NCBI RefSeq assembly: GCF_000384655.1
Contig: NZ_ARQI01000125.1
Span: forward strand, 1 to 64,000
Reading direction: 5' to 3'
DNA: 64,000 nt
Origin: Brachyspira innocens ATCC 29796
Lineage (GTDB): Bacteria > Spirochaetota > Brachyspiria > Brachyspirales > Brachyspiraceae
Both the position numbers and the translations under genes were made by a program. Under the pieces are notes generated by a model. The model was not told the origin of the DNA and ran no database searches. It worked only from the letters and a program-made list of their open reading frames with translations. Positions 17,315 through 26,274 of this stretch are shown here, one piece after another. The stretch's first letter is position 1; each line of letters opens with the position of its first letter.

Positions 17315-19108
17315 TTATTTGCTTAATCTAGCTCTTAATTCTTCTAATTGTTTTTTAAGTCTAGCTGGAAGTCTTGAACCTAATTTAGCATAATGAGCTT
17401 CGATTTGATTAGCCTGATCTTTCCAAGCTTCAACATCAACTCTCATAAGTTCTTTGAAATCAGCTTCTGGTATATCTAAACCTTTAAGGTCTAAATCGCC
17501 TTCTTTAGGCATTTTACCTATAGGAGTGTCAACAGCATCAATTTTACCTTCAACTCTTTCACACATCCATTTTAATACTCTTGAGTTATCACCGAATCCA
17601 GGCCATAACCATTTACCATCAGCATTTTTTCTGAACCAGTTTACATAGAAGATTCTAGGAGCTTTATCGCCTAATTTATCTCCCATTTCAAGCCAGTGAT
17701 TCATATAATCGCCCATATTGTATCCAGCAAATGGAAGCATAGCAAATGGGTCAAATCTTAAAGCACCAACTGCACCGATATTAGCAGCAGTAGTTTCACT
17801 AGCAGCAGTAGAACCCATAAATACACCATGATCCCAGTTATAAGATTCATGTACTAAAGGCATAACAGAAGCTCTTCTTCCGCCGAAGATGAATATATCT
17901 ATAGGTACACCTTTAGGATCTTCCCAGTCTGGACAAATTACAGGACATTGTCTAGCAGGAGCAGTAAATCTAGCATTAGGGTGAGCACCTTTTTCTCCGC
18001 TTTCTGGAGTCCAGTCATTACCTTTCCAGTCTATACCATGTTTAGGTGCAGGTCCCATACCTTCCCACCATACATCGCCGTCATCTGTTTCTACACAGTT
18101 AGTAAATATTGTGTTTTCTTTGATAGATTCCATAGCCATAGGGTTAGAATCATAAGAAGTACCAGGAGCTACTCCAAAGAAACCAGCTTCTGGGTTGATA
18201 GCATAAAGTCTTCCATCATCTGGATTAATTTTCATCCAAGCAATATCATCACCTATAGTTTCACATTTCCAACCAGGGATTGTTGGCTGTAACATTGCAA
18301 GGTTAGTTTTACCGCAAGCACTTGGGAATGCAGCAGCAATATGGAATCTTTTGCCTTCTGGATTAGTAAGACGTAAGATAAGCATGTGTTCTGCCATCCA
18401 GCCTTCTCTTCTAGCCATAGCAGAAGCAATACGTAAAGCGAAACATTTTTTACCAAGTAAAGCGTTTCCGCCGTAACCAGAACCATAAGACCAAATTAAG
18501 TTTTCATTAGGGAAGTGAGAAATATATTTTTTCTCTATTGGAGCACAAGGCCATTTAGTATCTTTTTGACCGTCAGCTAGAGGAGCACCTACAGAGTGTA
18601 AGCAAGGTATAAACTCACCGTCAGAACCTAATACTTCTAATACTTTAGTACCTACTCTAGTCATTATATGCATGTTACAAACAACATAAGGGCTGTCAGT
18701 AATTTCTACACCTATTTTAGCAATAGGAGAACCTACAGGACCCATAGAGAAAGGAATTACATACATAGTTCTGTTTTTCATACAGCCTTTATATAATTCT
18801 TTCATAGTACCTTTTAATTCATCTGGAGCCATCCAGTGATTAGTAGGACCTGCATCTTCTTTATCTGGATAACTGATAAAAGTTCTATCTTCAACGCGTG
18901 CTACGTCAGAAGGATCACTTCTGAAAGAGTGACTGTGAGGTCTTTTAGTTAAAGGCTTTGCTAAACCTAATTCTACTAAGCCGTTCATGCAGCTGTCATA
19001 TTCTTCTTTAGTTCCGTCACATACATATATATCTTTTGGCTGACACATATCTGCTACTTCTTTAATCCAAGCTTTTAGCTTCTCATGTTTTAATTCTTCA
19101 ACCTTCAT
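17315..19108 (-). CDS. pckG: Phosphoenolpyruvate carboxykinase (GTP)
   Basis: A 597-residue GTP-type PEP carboxykinase, which interconverts oxaloacetate + GTP with PEP + CO2 + GDP. The active-site loop [13 protein letters not shown] contains the hyper-reactive Cys and P-loop. The metal-binding [14 protein letters not shown] and the guanine-site region [12 protein letters not shown] are present, and length matches the family. In fermentative anaerobes the enzyme often runs toward oxaloacetate, linking glycolysis to succinate or aspartate; that direction is inference. AAGGAG precedes the ATG. GC content and codon bias are higher than the neighbours, as expected for a highly expressed gene. Monocistronic. 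Confidence 0.97.
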   Translation of the reverse strand: MKVEELKHEKLKAWIKEVADMCQPKDIYVCDGTKEEYDSCMNGLVELGLAKPLTKRPHSHSFRSDPSDVARVEDRTFISYPDKEDAGPTNHWMAPDELKGTMKELYKGCMKNRTMYVIPFSMGPVGSPIAKIGVEITDSPYVVCNMHIMTRVGTKVLEVLGSDGEFIPCLHSVGAPLADGQKDTKWPCAPIEKKYISHFPNENLIWSYGSGYGGNALLGKKCFALRIASAMARREGWMAEHMLILRLTNPEGKRFHIAAAFPSACGKTNLAMLQPTIPGWKCETIGDDIAWMKINPDDGRLYAINPEAGFFGVAPGTSYDSNPMAMESIKENTIFTNCVETDDGDVWWEGMGPAPKHGIDWKGNDWTPESGEKGAHPNARFTAPARQCPVICPDWEDPKGVPIDIFIFGGRRASVMPLVHESYNWDHGVFMGSTAASETTAANIGAVGALRFDPFAMLPFAGYNMGDYMNHWLEMGDKLGDKAPRIFYVNWFRKNADGKWLWPGFGDNSRVLKWMCERVEGKIDAVDTPIGKMPKEGDLDLKGLDIPEADFKELMRVDVEAWKDQANQIEAHYAKLGSRLPARLKKQLEELRARLSK

Positions 19109-19385
19109 GAATATTACTCCTTATAAAAATTTGTTGCAAGTATTATACAATAAAATGATTTTTTAGTAAATGATTTTTATAAATTTATTCTTTATTTTAT
19201 AAATATAATAAAATATCTATTTTTACCAGTAAAAAAATACAAAAAATTAATATTAATAAAAAACAATATTAATCGTAATATATGTAATAATGCTTATATA
19301 CATAATACAACTTTTCTCTAATATACTATTAACATTATAGAAAAATAATATACAATATAAATAATTACTAATATAAGGATTAAAA

Positions 19386-19481
19386 ATGTTTAAAACTATT
19401 ACCTATATAATATCAATTTCAGCTTTAATTTTAAGCATAATAAATTTAATTATGATTATAAAAACATCTAAACAAAGATAA
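19386..19481 (+). CDS. 31-residue membrane peptide
   Basis: A short ORF with ATG after AAGGATTAAAA. The peptide has a single hydrophobic segment (ISISALILSIINLIMII) and a basic tail (KTSKQR). That layout is seen in type I toxins, small holin-like proteins and regulatory micro-peptides; nothing decides between them. It is the first of three closely spaced small frames that look like one unit ending at the terminator at 19828. Confidence 0.4.
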   Translation: MFKTITYIISISALILSIINLIMIIKTSKQR

Positions 19482-19501
19482 TGATATAAATGGGGGTCAA
19501 T

Positions 19502-19614
19502 ATATGGAAGATAAAAAGTTTAATAGAATAATAAAAATCATTGATAGTGCTAGTTATTTTATAATTGCTATATCTATAATAATAATAGCTCTAAGTCATA
19601 TAATTAAAGGATAA
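19502..19614 (+). pseudogene. Small membrane-peptide gene, frameshifted
   Basis: The ATG at 19502 follows GGGGTCAATAT. The frame reads MEDKKFNRIIKIIDSASYFI and stops at 19562-19564. A strongly hydrophobic continuation (IAISIIIIALSHIIKG) is present in another frame up to the TAA at 19612-19614. An AT dinucleotide expansion in TTTTATATAATT would explain the break. Without it the product would be a 36-residue single-span peptide. The alternative is that the short peptide is the real product. Confidence 0.45.
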
Positions 19615-19618
19615 TATT

Positions 19619-19806
19619 ATGTCAAGAGGCGGAGCAAGAGAGGGAGCAGGAAGAAAAAAACTAGAACCTGAAAAAAAATAAAACCTGTTAAAGCTATATC
19701 TTTTAAAGTAAATAAAGATTTATATTTACAAATAGATAAAATAGCAAAGGAAAATAATTTAAGTATAGGACAATATGCTAAAAAAATATTATTAGAAAAA
19801 ATATAA
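19619..19806 (+). pseudogene. Ribbon-helix-helix-like protein gene, frameshift at A8
   Basis: ATG at 19619 follows AAGGATAATATT. The frame gives MSRGGAREGAGRKKLEPEKK and stops at 19679-19681, directly after a run of eight A (19671-19678). One extra A would join it to 19678-19806, which encodes KPVKAISFKVNKDLYLQID and then IAKENNLSIGQYAKKIL. This tail resembles a CopG-type ribbon-helix-helix DNA-binding domain. The GGARxGAGRK head is common in phage- and plasmid-borne small proteins. It is either a pseudogene, a sequencing error in the homopolymer, or a slippage-dependent gene. Confidence 0.6.
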
Positions 19807-19827
19807 AGCACAGAATAAAAAATACAA

Positions 19828-19858
19828 GCCGATGTCATAAAAATGATGTCGGCCTTTT
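19828..19858 (+). terminator. Terminator of the small-peptide unit
   Basis: An 11-bp stem with two G-U pairs (GCCGATGTCAT at 19828-19838, ATGATGTCGGC at 19843-19853) is followed by CTTTTTA. Confidence 0.85.
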
Positions 19859-19917
19859 TACGATAAACTAACTATAGTATAAATCTTTTTTCATTGTTTT
19901 ACTTATAATTTCAATAA

Positions 19918-20194
19918 ACTTGTTTCAAAACTAAATTAATATGTAGTTACACTATTTTAATTTTCAGTATTTTTTATTTTATAAGTGGGGCTTTGCCCCA
20001 CACCCCACTTCTTTTGCGACCGCAGGAAGTGCCTGTGGTATTGCCACAAAGAAGCAGGCACAGCCCGCAGCCGCGAAAGGCTGCATGTTTATATACTAAA
20101 ATGATAATTTATACAACATGTAAAACATCATATTTCCAATTTTAAAAATTAAATAATTTTATACATAATCTTGCCAAGTACTTCTGAAACAAGT
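19918..20194. repeat. Family B MITE-like element with inverted core
   Basis: ACTTGTTTCA at 19918-19927 is inverted as TGAAACAAGT at 20185-20194. The GC-rich core (19985-20095) is near-identical in reverse complement to the core of the element at 506-786, and shares about 40 bp with 35495-35535. The element is bracketed by the 14-bp direct repeat GATAAACTAACTAT (19862-19875 and 20225-20238). No ORF. Confidence 0.7.
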
Positions 20195-20273
20195 CTAATA
20201 TAAAAATAAAAATTATTAAAATAGGATAAACTAACTATGATTTATATTATTATAATTAAATAAAAAATATAAA

Positions 20274-20777
20274 TTACAAATCATAAATATAAATACTTTC
20301 TTCTATATCTTCATCATCTATTTTTAGAGTATTTTTATTTCCAGAATCTTTAAAACCATTTTTCTTATAGAACTCTTTTGCATTTTCATTTTTCTCAAAA
20401 ACGCAAAGACATATATTTGTATAACCCAAATCCTTCATATATTTTAAAGCCTCTTCAAGAAGCAAAGTCCCTATTCCAGAACCCTGATATATTGGATGTA
20501 CATATAAGGATATTATCTCCCCATAGCCTTCCATACTGCATCTGCTTTTTCCATGCGAAATAACTGCTATAGGTTTATCATCAATGTATGCTATATGAGC
20601 CTCTCTTGTTTTATTATTAATACCATCTTCAAACTCTCCGCACCAATCATCTAAATATATTCTCTTTAAATAAGAATCGGGGATAATATTTTTATAAGCA
20701 TCTTTCCAACATATAGCATGAAGTTTGCTTATATCAAAAATATCTTTTAATTCGGCTTTTTTTACGACTATATCCAT
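20274..20777 (-). CDS. GNAT family N-acetyltransferase
   Basis: A 167-residue GCN5-type acetyltransferase. The acetyl-CoA loop is seen in LYVHPIYQGSGIGTLLLEEA and the C-terminal family segment in VFEKNENAKEFYKKNGFKDSG. It transfers acetyl from acetyl-CoA to an amine of a small molecule or protein N terminus; the substrate cannot be inferred. It lies 85 bases after ruvA on the same strand and may be read from the same transcript, though it has room for its own promoter. Confidence 0.88.
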   Translation of the reverse strand: MDIVVKKAELKDIFDISKLHAICWKDAYKNIIPDSYLKRIYLDDWCGEFEDGINNKTREAHIAYIDDKPIAVISHGKSRCSMEGYGEIISLYVHPIYQGSGIGTLLLEEALKYMKDLGYTNICLCVFEKNENAKEFYKKNGFKDSGNKNTLKIDDEDIEESIYIYDL

Positions 20778-20862
20778 AATAATATCCTAATAATAATCAT
20801 TATTAATTACTATTATTATATATCAATAGCTATTTATTTTCAATTATTTTTAAAAATGATTT

Positions 20863-21447
20863 TTATATAGAACTTAAATTTCTCAAAGCATTACTTATCA
20901 AATCTTCAGGCGACATATTATCTTTATTTTCTACTTCCGACAAAGCCTTAACAGCCTCATTATTTGAAAACCCTAATGATATCAAAGCCTTTATAACATC
21001 GCTTTCATTATCATTATAATTTTGAACAGATGAAGAAGAAATATTAATATCAATCTTTTCTATTTTGTCTCTAAGTTCAAATAAAAGCTTCTCAGCCTTT
21101 TTTAATCCCATACCCTGAACTTTTTTCAATAAATTAATATCCTTATTAAAAAGTATATGCATAAGATCATTAATTGAATATGTAGAAAGTATCTCCATAG
21201 CAAGTTTAGGTCCAACCCCTGATGCCGCTATAAGCGTAGAAAACATCTTTTTTTCTTCCCTAGTAAGAAAACCGTAAAGTATCATAGCATCTTCTTTATG
21301 TATAAGCTGTGTATAAAGCCTTATCTTATCATCATTTTTTACTTCAAGTTTTTTTGATACTATAATCTCATACCCAACACCATTACAAACAAGAGCTATG
21401 ACACCCTCGGATATTATCTGAACATTACCTTCTATAAAAGCAAACAT
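20863..21447 (-). CDS. ruvA: Holliday junction helicase subunit RuvA
   Basis: A 194-residue RuvA of normal length. The N-terminal OB fold starts MFAFIEGNVQIISEGVIAL. Helix-hairpin-helix motifs are at about 70-130 (GVGPKLAMEILSTYS, VQGMGLKKAEKLLFELRDK), and a flexible linker precedes the C-terminal UBA-like domain III (DVIKALISLGFSNNEAVKAL). RuvA tetramers bind four-way junctions and recruit the RuvB motor. ruvB and ruvC are not adjacent here. The gene follows the copZ-like gene by 12 bases. Confidence 0.95.
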   Translation of the reverse strand: MFAFIEGNVQIISEGVIALVCNGVGYEIIVSKKLEVKNDDKIRLYTQLIHKEDAMILYGFLTREEKKMFSTLIAASGVGPKLAMEILSTYSINDLMHILFNKDINLLKKVQGMGLKKAEKLLFELRDKIEKIDINISSSSVQNYNDNESDVIKALISLGFSNNEAVKALSEVENKDNMSPEDLISNALRNLSSI

Positions 21448-21459
21448 AAAAAAATATTA

Positions 21460-21669
21460 TTATAAACTAGGCTCGTATTCTAATTCTTTTATAACTTCAA
21501 GCATTTTATCAGTGCTTACTTTAGACTCATCATACTCTACTTCAGCACATGCTTTTTCCAAACTTACATCAGCTTTGCTTACACCATCTAAAGCAGTTAA
21601 TTCTTCTGTAACAGCTTTAACACAGTTTTGACAACCCATTCCTTTTATTTTTATAGTTACATTCTTCAT
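21460..21669 (-). CDS. Heavy-metal-associated domain protein (copper chaperone type)
   Basis: A 69-residue single HMA domain with the metal-binding loop KGMGCQNCVKAV (GMxCxxC). The usual fold ends with YDESKVSTDKMLEVIKELEY. Such free-standing domains carry Cu(I) in the cytosol to a P-type ATPase or a repressor. No copper ATPase is in the window. It has a good ribosome site (AAAGGAG) and sits just upstream of ruvA, probably by chance of operon structure. Confidence 0.88.
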   Translation of the reverse strand: MKNVTIKIKGMGCQNCVKAVTEELTALDGVSKADVSLEKACAEVEYDESKVSTDKMLEVIKELEYEPSL

Positions 21670-21750
21670 TTTTTAATACTCCTTTGTTTTAATCATCTAA
21701 CAAAATTATATACTAGATAAGGGTATTTTGCAATATAAAAACAATGTTAT

Positions 21751-23502
21751 TTATTTATTTTTTTCTTCTTCTTTATACAAATTAAAAACAACAGTCATCT
21801 CAGTTCCAACATTCTCTTCACTTTTTATATGTATGTCAGCATTGTAGTAATTGCATATATTTTTTACTATTGTAAGTCCAAGTCCAGTACCATGAACTTT
21901 AAGATATTTATTATTTTTTACTCTGAAAAATCTTTCAAATATCCTGTTTAAATACTGAGGAGCTATTCCGCATCCTGTATCTTTCACTGTGAATACCGCT
22001 TTATCTGCCTTTTGTTTTAAAAATACCTTTACTTTTCCGCCGTCATCAGTATATTTTATAGCATTATCAACTAAGTTATTAACTACCTCTGTAATCTTTT
22101 CCTTATTAGCCATTATAAATGCCGATTCTATATCAAGCTCTATATTTATTTCTCTTTGTTCTGCCTTTATTTTATTGCTTTCAAAAACGTCAAGAATAAT
22201 GTCTTTAATATCTATCTTTTCATCAATAGTTTCCTTCCAATTAGCTTCTATTCTGCTTAATGTAAGCATATCTATAACAAGGTCTTTCATTCTCAAAGCT
22301 TCATTATTTATACGCTTAATAAAATCAGCCTGATTTTTACCGCCGCCTGTAGCAATAAGAAGTTCAGAGTATCCTATTATAGAAGTAAGAGGAGTTTTTA
22401 ATTCATGAGAAGCATTAATAAAGAAATCCTGCTTTTCTATCTCTACTTTTCTTATATCAGTAACATCTTCAAATTTTATTAACGCTGATATATTCTCATT
22501 ATTGCGTATAGGTATAATAGTAATTTCTATATCCATAGTATGTTCTTTCACATCAAATTTAGAAAATCTATTAAACTCTATAGCATTATTAATTCTCTCT
22601 ATTACTTCGCTGCTTTTTATGATTTCACTTAAATTTTTTATATTGCTGTCAGATATTTCAAGCAAATCAACTGCATACTGATTAATAAAAAATATCTCTT
22701 TATTTTTATTAACTGCTATAATACCCTGTGCTATATTTTCAAGTACATAATTAAGTTTTTCTTTTTCAGTTTGATAACCTGTAATATTTTCATTAAGACT
22801 AATAGCTAGCTCATTAATATCATAAAGAATAGTATTAATATCATTATAACCTGTCAGATTCTTGGGGGCTGCTGATTTATTATTATATATATTATCAAGA
22901 GTTTCTTTTATCATATAAAAAGGAATCATTATATTTCGGCTCATCAAAGGAAGTACCAAAGCCATAATTATAATAACAACGCCTATAACCATAACAGCAG
23001 TAAATAAAAAACTAATCAAATATTTATTAACAGAATCTATAGGTATCGAAATCCTTAATATATAATCTCTATCATCATCAGCCTTAATCTTTTTTGATAC
23101 ATACATATAAGGTGTTTTCTGGCTTATAGATGTATGTATAGAAAAAGCAGGTTTATTTTCAACACTATGAAGTGCCTCTATTACATCGCTTCTATTAGTA
23201 TGATTTCCCATAGGATTTTTAGAAGTATCTGTTAGAGTATCTGCTACAACCATTCCATTAGTAGATATTATGCTTATTCTAAGTTCCTCTTTATCTGATT
23301 GAAGCACAAATTTTCTAAAAGCATCTTCTGTTTGTACATCATATAAATCAATTTCTTTTTCAAGCATATCCATAATGTTTAATATCATAACCTGACTGTA
23401 CATAATATTATTATATTGAACAGTAAAAAGTATTCCTATAAACATTAATGCACTTGATAATATAAGAATAAGTAATGATTTATAAAATATATTCCTAATC
23501 AT
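21751..23502 (-). CDS. Sensor histidine kinase, PhoR/WalK-like
   Basis: A 583-residue membrane kinase. A first membrane helix (about 8-30), an extracytoplasmic sensor region, and a second helix (about 163-187) precede a HAMP-like linker and a PAS domain (about 245-345, with GIIAVNKNKEIFFINQYAV). The HisKA H-box is ASHELKTPLTSIIGYSELL. The HATPase domain carries NNLVDNAIKYTDDGG, DTGCGIAPQYLNRIFERFF and GTGLGLTIVKNI. It autophosphorylates and passes phosphate to the response regulator encoded seven bases upstream. The signal is unknown. Phosphate or envelope stress would be typical for this architecture, but no neighbouring gene supports either. Confidence 0.93.
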   Translation of the reverse strand: MIRNIFYKSLLILILSSALMFIGILFTVQYNNIMYSQVMILNIMDMLEKEIDLYDVQTEDAFRKFVLQSDKEELRISIISTNGMVVADTLTDTSKNPMGNHTNRSDVIEALHSVENKPAFSIHTSISQKTPYMYVSKKIKADDDRDYILRISIPIDSVNKYLISFLFTAVMVIGVVIIIMALVLPLMSRNIMIPFYMIKETLDNIYNNKSAAPKNLTGYNDINTILYDINELAISLNENITGYQTEKEKLNYVLENIAQGIIAVNKNKEIFFINQYAVDLLEISDSNIKNLSEIIKSSEVIERINNAIEFNRFSKFDVKEHTMDIEITIIPIRNNENISALIKFEDVTDIRKVEIEKQDFFINASHELKTPLTSIIGYSELLIATGGGKNQADFIKRINNEALRMKDLVIDMLTLSRIEANWKETIDEKIDIKDIILDVFESNKIKAEQREINIELDIESAFIMANKEKITEVVNNLVDNAIKYTDDGGKVKVFLKQKADKAVFTVKDTGCGIAPQYLNRIFERFFRVKNNKYLKVHGTGLGLTIVKNICNYYNADIHIKSEENVGTEMTVVFNLYKEEEKNK

Positions 23503-23509
23503 AATATTT

Positions 23510-24193
23510 TTATGCTTCTGTCAATTTATACCCCATACCTCTGACAGTTATTATATTTTCTTTAGTTAAATCAAGTTTTTGTCTGATAGATTTTATATGC
23601 ATGTCAATAGTTCTTGTTTCCATAGAATGATCTACACCCCATACCTCTTCAAGCATAGTTTCCCTATCAACTACATTATTGGCATTTTCCATTAAAAGTT
23701 TAAGCAAATCAAATTCTTTTTGTGTTAAAATAACCTGCCTTTCTCCCACAAAAACACTTCTTTTTTTAACTACAAGTTTTATTTCACCGAAAGTAAGCTC
23801 TTCAGCATCAAGCCTAACATCTTTTTTTCTTAAATTAGCCTTAATTCTAGCAAGAAGTTCAAGAACAGAAAAAGGTTTAGGCATATAATCATCAGCACCT
23901 AAATTAAGCCCAGTAACAATATTAATTTCGCTTGCCTTTGCTGTAAGCATTATTACCTTAATAGGCAGATGGGCATAATCTGTTCTGATAATCTTTAATA
24001 TTTCTGTACCTTCTATGTCTGGAAGCATTATATCAAGAAGTACTAAATTAGGTGTCTGCTTCTTTAATGCCTCAAGCATGTCATTACCGTTTGAGAAACA
24101 TTCTATAGTATATCCAGCTTCCTCAACGGTATACTTAATAAGATCTCTGATGTTATCATCATCTTCAACTGAGTAAATAAGTTCTTTATTCAT
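23510..24193 (-). CDS. OmpR/PhoB-family response regulator
   Basis: A 227-residue regulator. The receiver domain (1-120) has the acidic pair VEDDDN, the phospho-acceptor Asp in LVLLDIMLPD, the Thr in IMLTAKA and the Lys in MPKPFS. The C-terminal winged helix (about 130-225) has LTQKEFDLLKLLMEN and the recognition helix region TRTIDMHIKSIRQKL. It is the partner of the kinase that follows and is transcribed first. The 200-base spacer to the divergent DtxR-type gene contains its promoter. Confidence 0.95.
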   Translation of the reverse strand: MNKELIYSVEDDDNIRDLIKYTVEEAGYTIECFSNGNDMLEALKKQTPNLVLLDIMLPDIEGTEILKIIRTDYAHLPIKVIMLTAKASEINIVTGLNLGADDYMPKPFSVLELLARIKANLRKKDVRLDAEELTFGEIKLVVKKRSVFVGERQVILTQKEFDLLKLLMENANNVVDRETMLEEVWGVDHSMETRTIDMHIKSIRQKLDLTKENIITVRGMGYKLTEA

Positions 24194-24435
24194 AATCTAA
24201 ACTACCAAAATAATATAATTTTTTGTTATATAAACTGTATATTTTATACTATTAATATACATCTTATATACAATATATAATATAATAAAAATTTATTTTT
24301 TGTCAAAATTTTTTATAGCCGCTAAAAAAATCATTTGTATTTTATTTAATATAATAACTTTTACAGCTAATATTAAGTAAAAAATATTAAATTTAAATGT
24401 TGACTTATAGCATATTTAATATTAAAATCATATTC

Positions 24436-24858
24436 ATGAAACAAGATATGACACCTATATTAGAAAATTATTTAGAAACTATCTACAACCTAGAAGTAGA
24501 AAAAAATTTTAAAGAAGCTATTAGAATAACAGATATAGCTGATGTTGTAAGACGTTCCAAAGCCAGTGTTAATACAGCTATAAAAACTCTGTCAAAACTC
24601 GGACATATAAAGCATGAACATTATGGAGACATAGAACTTACAGAATCTGGAAGAGCTATTGGAAAAGATATTGCAGAAAGACATGCTATATTCTATTACT
24701 TTCTTACAAATGTACTAAATGTAGATGAAAAAATAGCAGACGAAGAAGCCTGTTTAATAGAACATGCCATGAGCAGAGATACTGTACATAAGTTTAAAGA
24801 GTTTCTTTGCGGATACTGCAAAAAAGAAAATATATTTAATAATGCTAATAAAAACTAA
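24436..24858 (+). CDS. DtxR/MntR-family metal-dependent regulator
   Basis: About 140 residues from the ATG at 24436; the open frame starts 39 bases earlier, but MTPILENYLETIYNLE is the usual family start. The winged helix (about 10-70) carries ITDIADVVRRSKASVNTAIKTL and the dimerisation/metal domain carries ERHAIFYYFLTNVLNVDEKIADEEACLIEHAMS, with His, Glu and Cys ligands of the manganese/iron sites. No SH3-like third domain is present, as in MntR-type proteins. It probably represses metal import genes elsewhere. The nearest metal genes here (zinc, 40 kb) are 15 kb away. Confidence 0.88.
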   Translation: MKQDMTPILENYLETIYNLEVEKNFKEAIRITDIADVVRRSKASVNTAIKTLSKLGHIKHEHYGDIELTESGRAIGKDIAERHAIFYYFLTNVLNVDEKIADEEACLIEHAMSRDTVHKFKEFLCGYCKKENIFNNANKN

Positions 24859-24927
24859 TAGCATATATTAAAGTTTTTATATTTTAAACTATCTTTATAT
24901 ATTTGAGAATAATTTCATAAAAATAAA

Positions 24928-24970
24928 ATCCGCTGGAATTATTTTTTAATTAAATATAATTCCAGCGGAT
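24928..24970. terminator. Bidirectional terminator
   Basis: A perfect 14-bp stem (ATCCGCTGGAATTA at 24928-24941, TAATTCCAGCGGAT at 24957-24970) has an AT-rich loop. It is placed between the convergent dtxR-like and lysA genes. The minus strand is followed by TTTTATTTTTA. Confidence 0.9.
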
Positions 24971-24987
24971 AAGTATATATTTATTAA

Positions 24988-26226
24988 TTATATAATTTCA
25001 CTTTCTATCATCTCATCAAAAGTTTGTCTTTTTCGTATAATGTAATGCTTATCTTTATCTGCCATAATCTGTGCTATAAGAGGTCTTGAATTATAATTGC
25101 TTGACATACTAAATCCATAAGCACCAGCATCAAGTAATGCAACATAATCTCCTTCTTCCACTACAGAGCACTCTCTGTCATAGGCAAAAAAGTCAGAACT
25201 TTCACATATAGGTCCTACAAAATCATAATTAGATACACTTTCTCTTTTTACTAAAGGATATATCTCATTATAAGCATCGTACATAGCTACCCTTACATAA
25301 TCGTTCATACCGCCGTCTAATATAACATACTTTCTTCCAAGTTCCTCTTTTACATATTCTACTCTCATTATCAAAGCACCAGATTCTGCTACAAAATATC
25401 TTCCAGGCTCGGTTGTTACTTTAAGATTCATTTCTTTTAATAGATTTATGCTTTCATTTTTAAACTTATCAAAATCAAAACCAGAATGATCTTTATTATA
25501 CCTTACCCCATAACCGCCTCCTATATCAATATCGGTTATATTAAATCCCATGCTATTAACTTCGCCTATCAAGTCTTTCATTACTAAAATGGCTCTGTAA
25601 AAAGGCTCAGCATCTGTCATTTGAGAACCTATATGCATTGATAAAGACTCTATCTCTATATTATCTAATGATTTTAAAAGATTAGCATTTTCTATTATAG
25701 TTTTAATACATACCCCAAATTTGTTTCCATTTACACCTGTAGTAATCTTTTCATGAGTATGTGCATCAACATTAGGATTAACTCTTATAGAACATTTTAC
25801 TCTCTTTTTAAGTTCTTTAGCTATATTATTAATTCTTACAGCTTCTGGAATAGATTCTATATTAAAACGTTTTATATTAAGCTCAATAGATTTTTTTATC
25901 TCTTCTTCTGTTTTTGCCACACCAGAAAATACTATATTACGGGCATTTCCTCCAGCTTTTATATATTTCAAAGTCTCACCTATAGAAACAACATCTGCCC
26001 CAATTCCTTCTTCTACCATCATTTTTAATATAGATAAATTATTCTCAGCCTTAACAGCATATGCTATTAATACATCGTCTAAAGATGAAAATATGTCTTT
26101 TAAAAATCTTATTTTTTGTAAAATGTCATTTTTTGAATAAAGATAAAAAGGACTTCCATAAACTTTTGTAAGTTCTCTTATATCAATATCTTCGCACATT
26201 AATATATTATTTTTATAGCCTATCAT
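24988..26226 (-). CDS. lysA: Diaminopimelate decarboxylase
   Basis: A 412-residue fold-type III PLP enzyme that decarboxylates meso-diaminopimelate to L-lysine. The PLP lysine is in IAYAVKAENNLS. The glycine-rich phosphate site is DIDIGGGYGVRY, the TEPGRYFVAESG segment contributes to substrate binding, and the C-terminal GPICESSDFFA supplies the catalytic Cys. Length is normal. It is the last gene of a minus-strand run that starts at 29418, with a 48-base gap from the deacetylase gene, and is closed by the 24928 terminator. Confidence 0.95.
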   Translation of the reverse strand: MIGYKNNILMCEDIDIRELTKVYGSPFYLYSKNDILQKIRFLKDIFSSLDDVLIAYAVKAENNLSILKMMVEEGIGADVVSIGETLKYIKAGGNARNIVFSGVAKTEEEIKKSIELNIKRFNIESIPEAVRINNIAKELKKRVKCSIRVNPNVDAHTHEKITTGVNGNKFGVCIKTIIENANLLKSLDNIEIESLSMHIGSQMTDAEPFYRAILVMKDLIGEVNSMGFNITDIDIGGGYGVRYNKDHSGFDFDKFKNESINLLKEMNLKVTTEPGRYFVAESGALIMRVEYVKEELGRKYVILDGGMNDYVRVAMYDAYNEIYPLVKRESVSNYDFVGPICESSDFFAYDRECSVVEEGDYVALLDAGAYGFSMSSNYNSRPLIAQIMADKDKHYIIRKRQTFDEMIESEII

Positions 26227-26274
26227 TATACCGCTCCTATTTTTTTATTAATTGTTTTTTATAATTTTTTTATA

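Larger units (their letters stand above)
19109..20273. other. 1.16-kb region with a decayed mini-operon and a repeat
   Basis: 19109-19385 is AT-rich promoter DNA for pckG (minus). 19386-19806 holds three short reading frames, two of them broken, closed by a terminator at 19828-19853. 19862-20238 holds a family B repeat with an inverted GC-rich core, bracketed by a 14-bp direct repeat. No other gene is visible. Confidence 0.7.

Noticed and set aside
17948-18292. 114-residue plus-strand ORF opposite pckG
   Set aside because: Antisense shadow of a strongly supported enzyme gene with no own signals.
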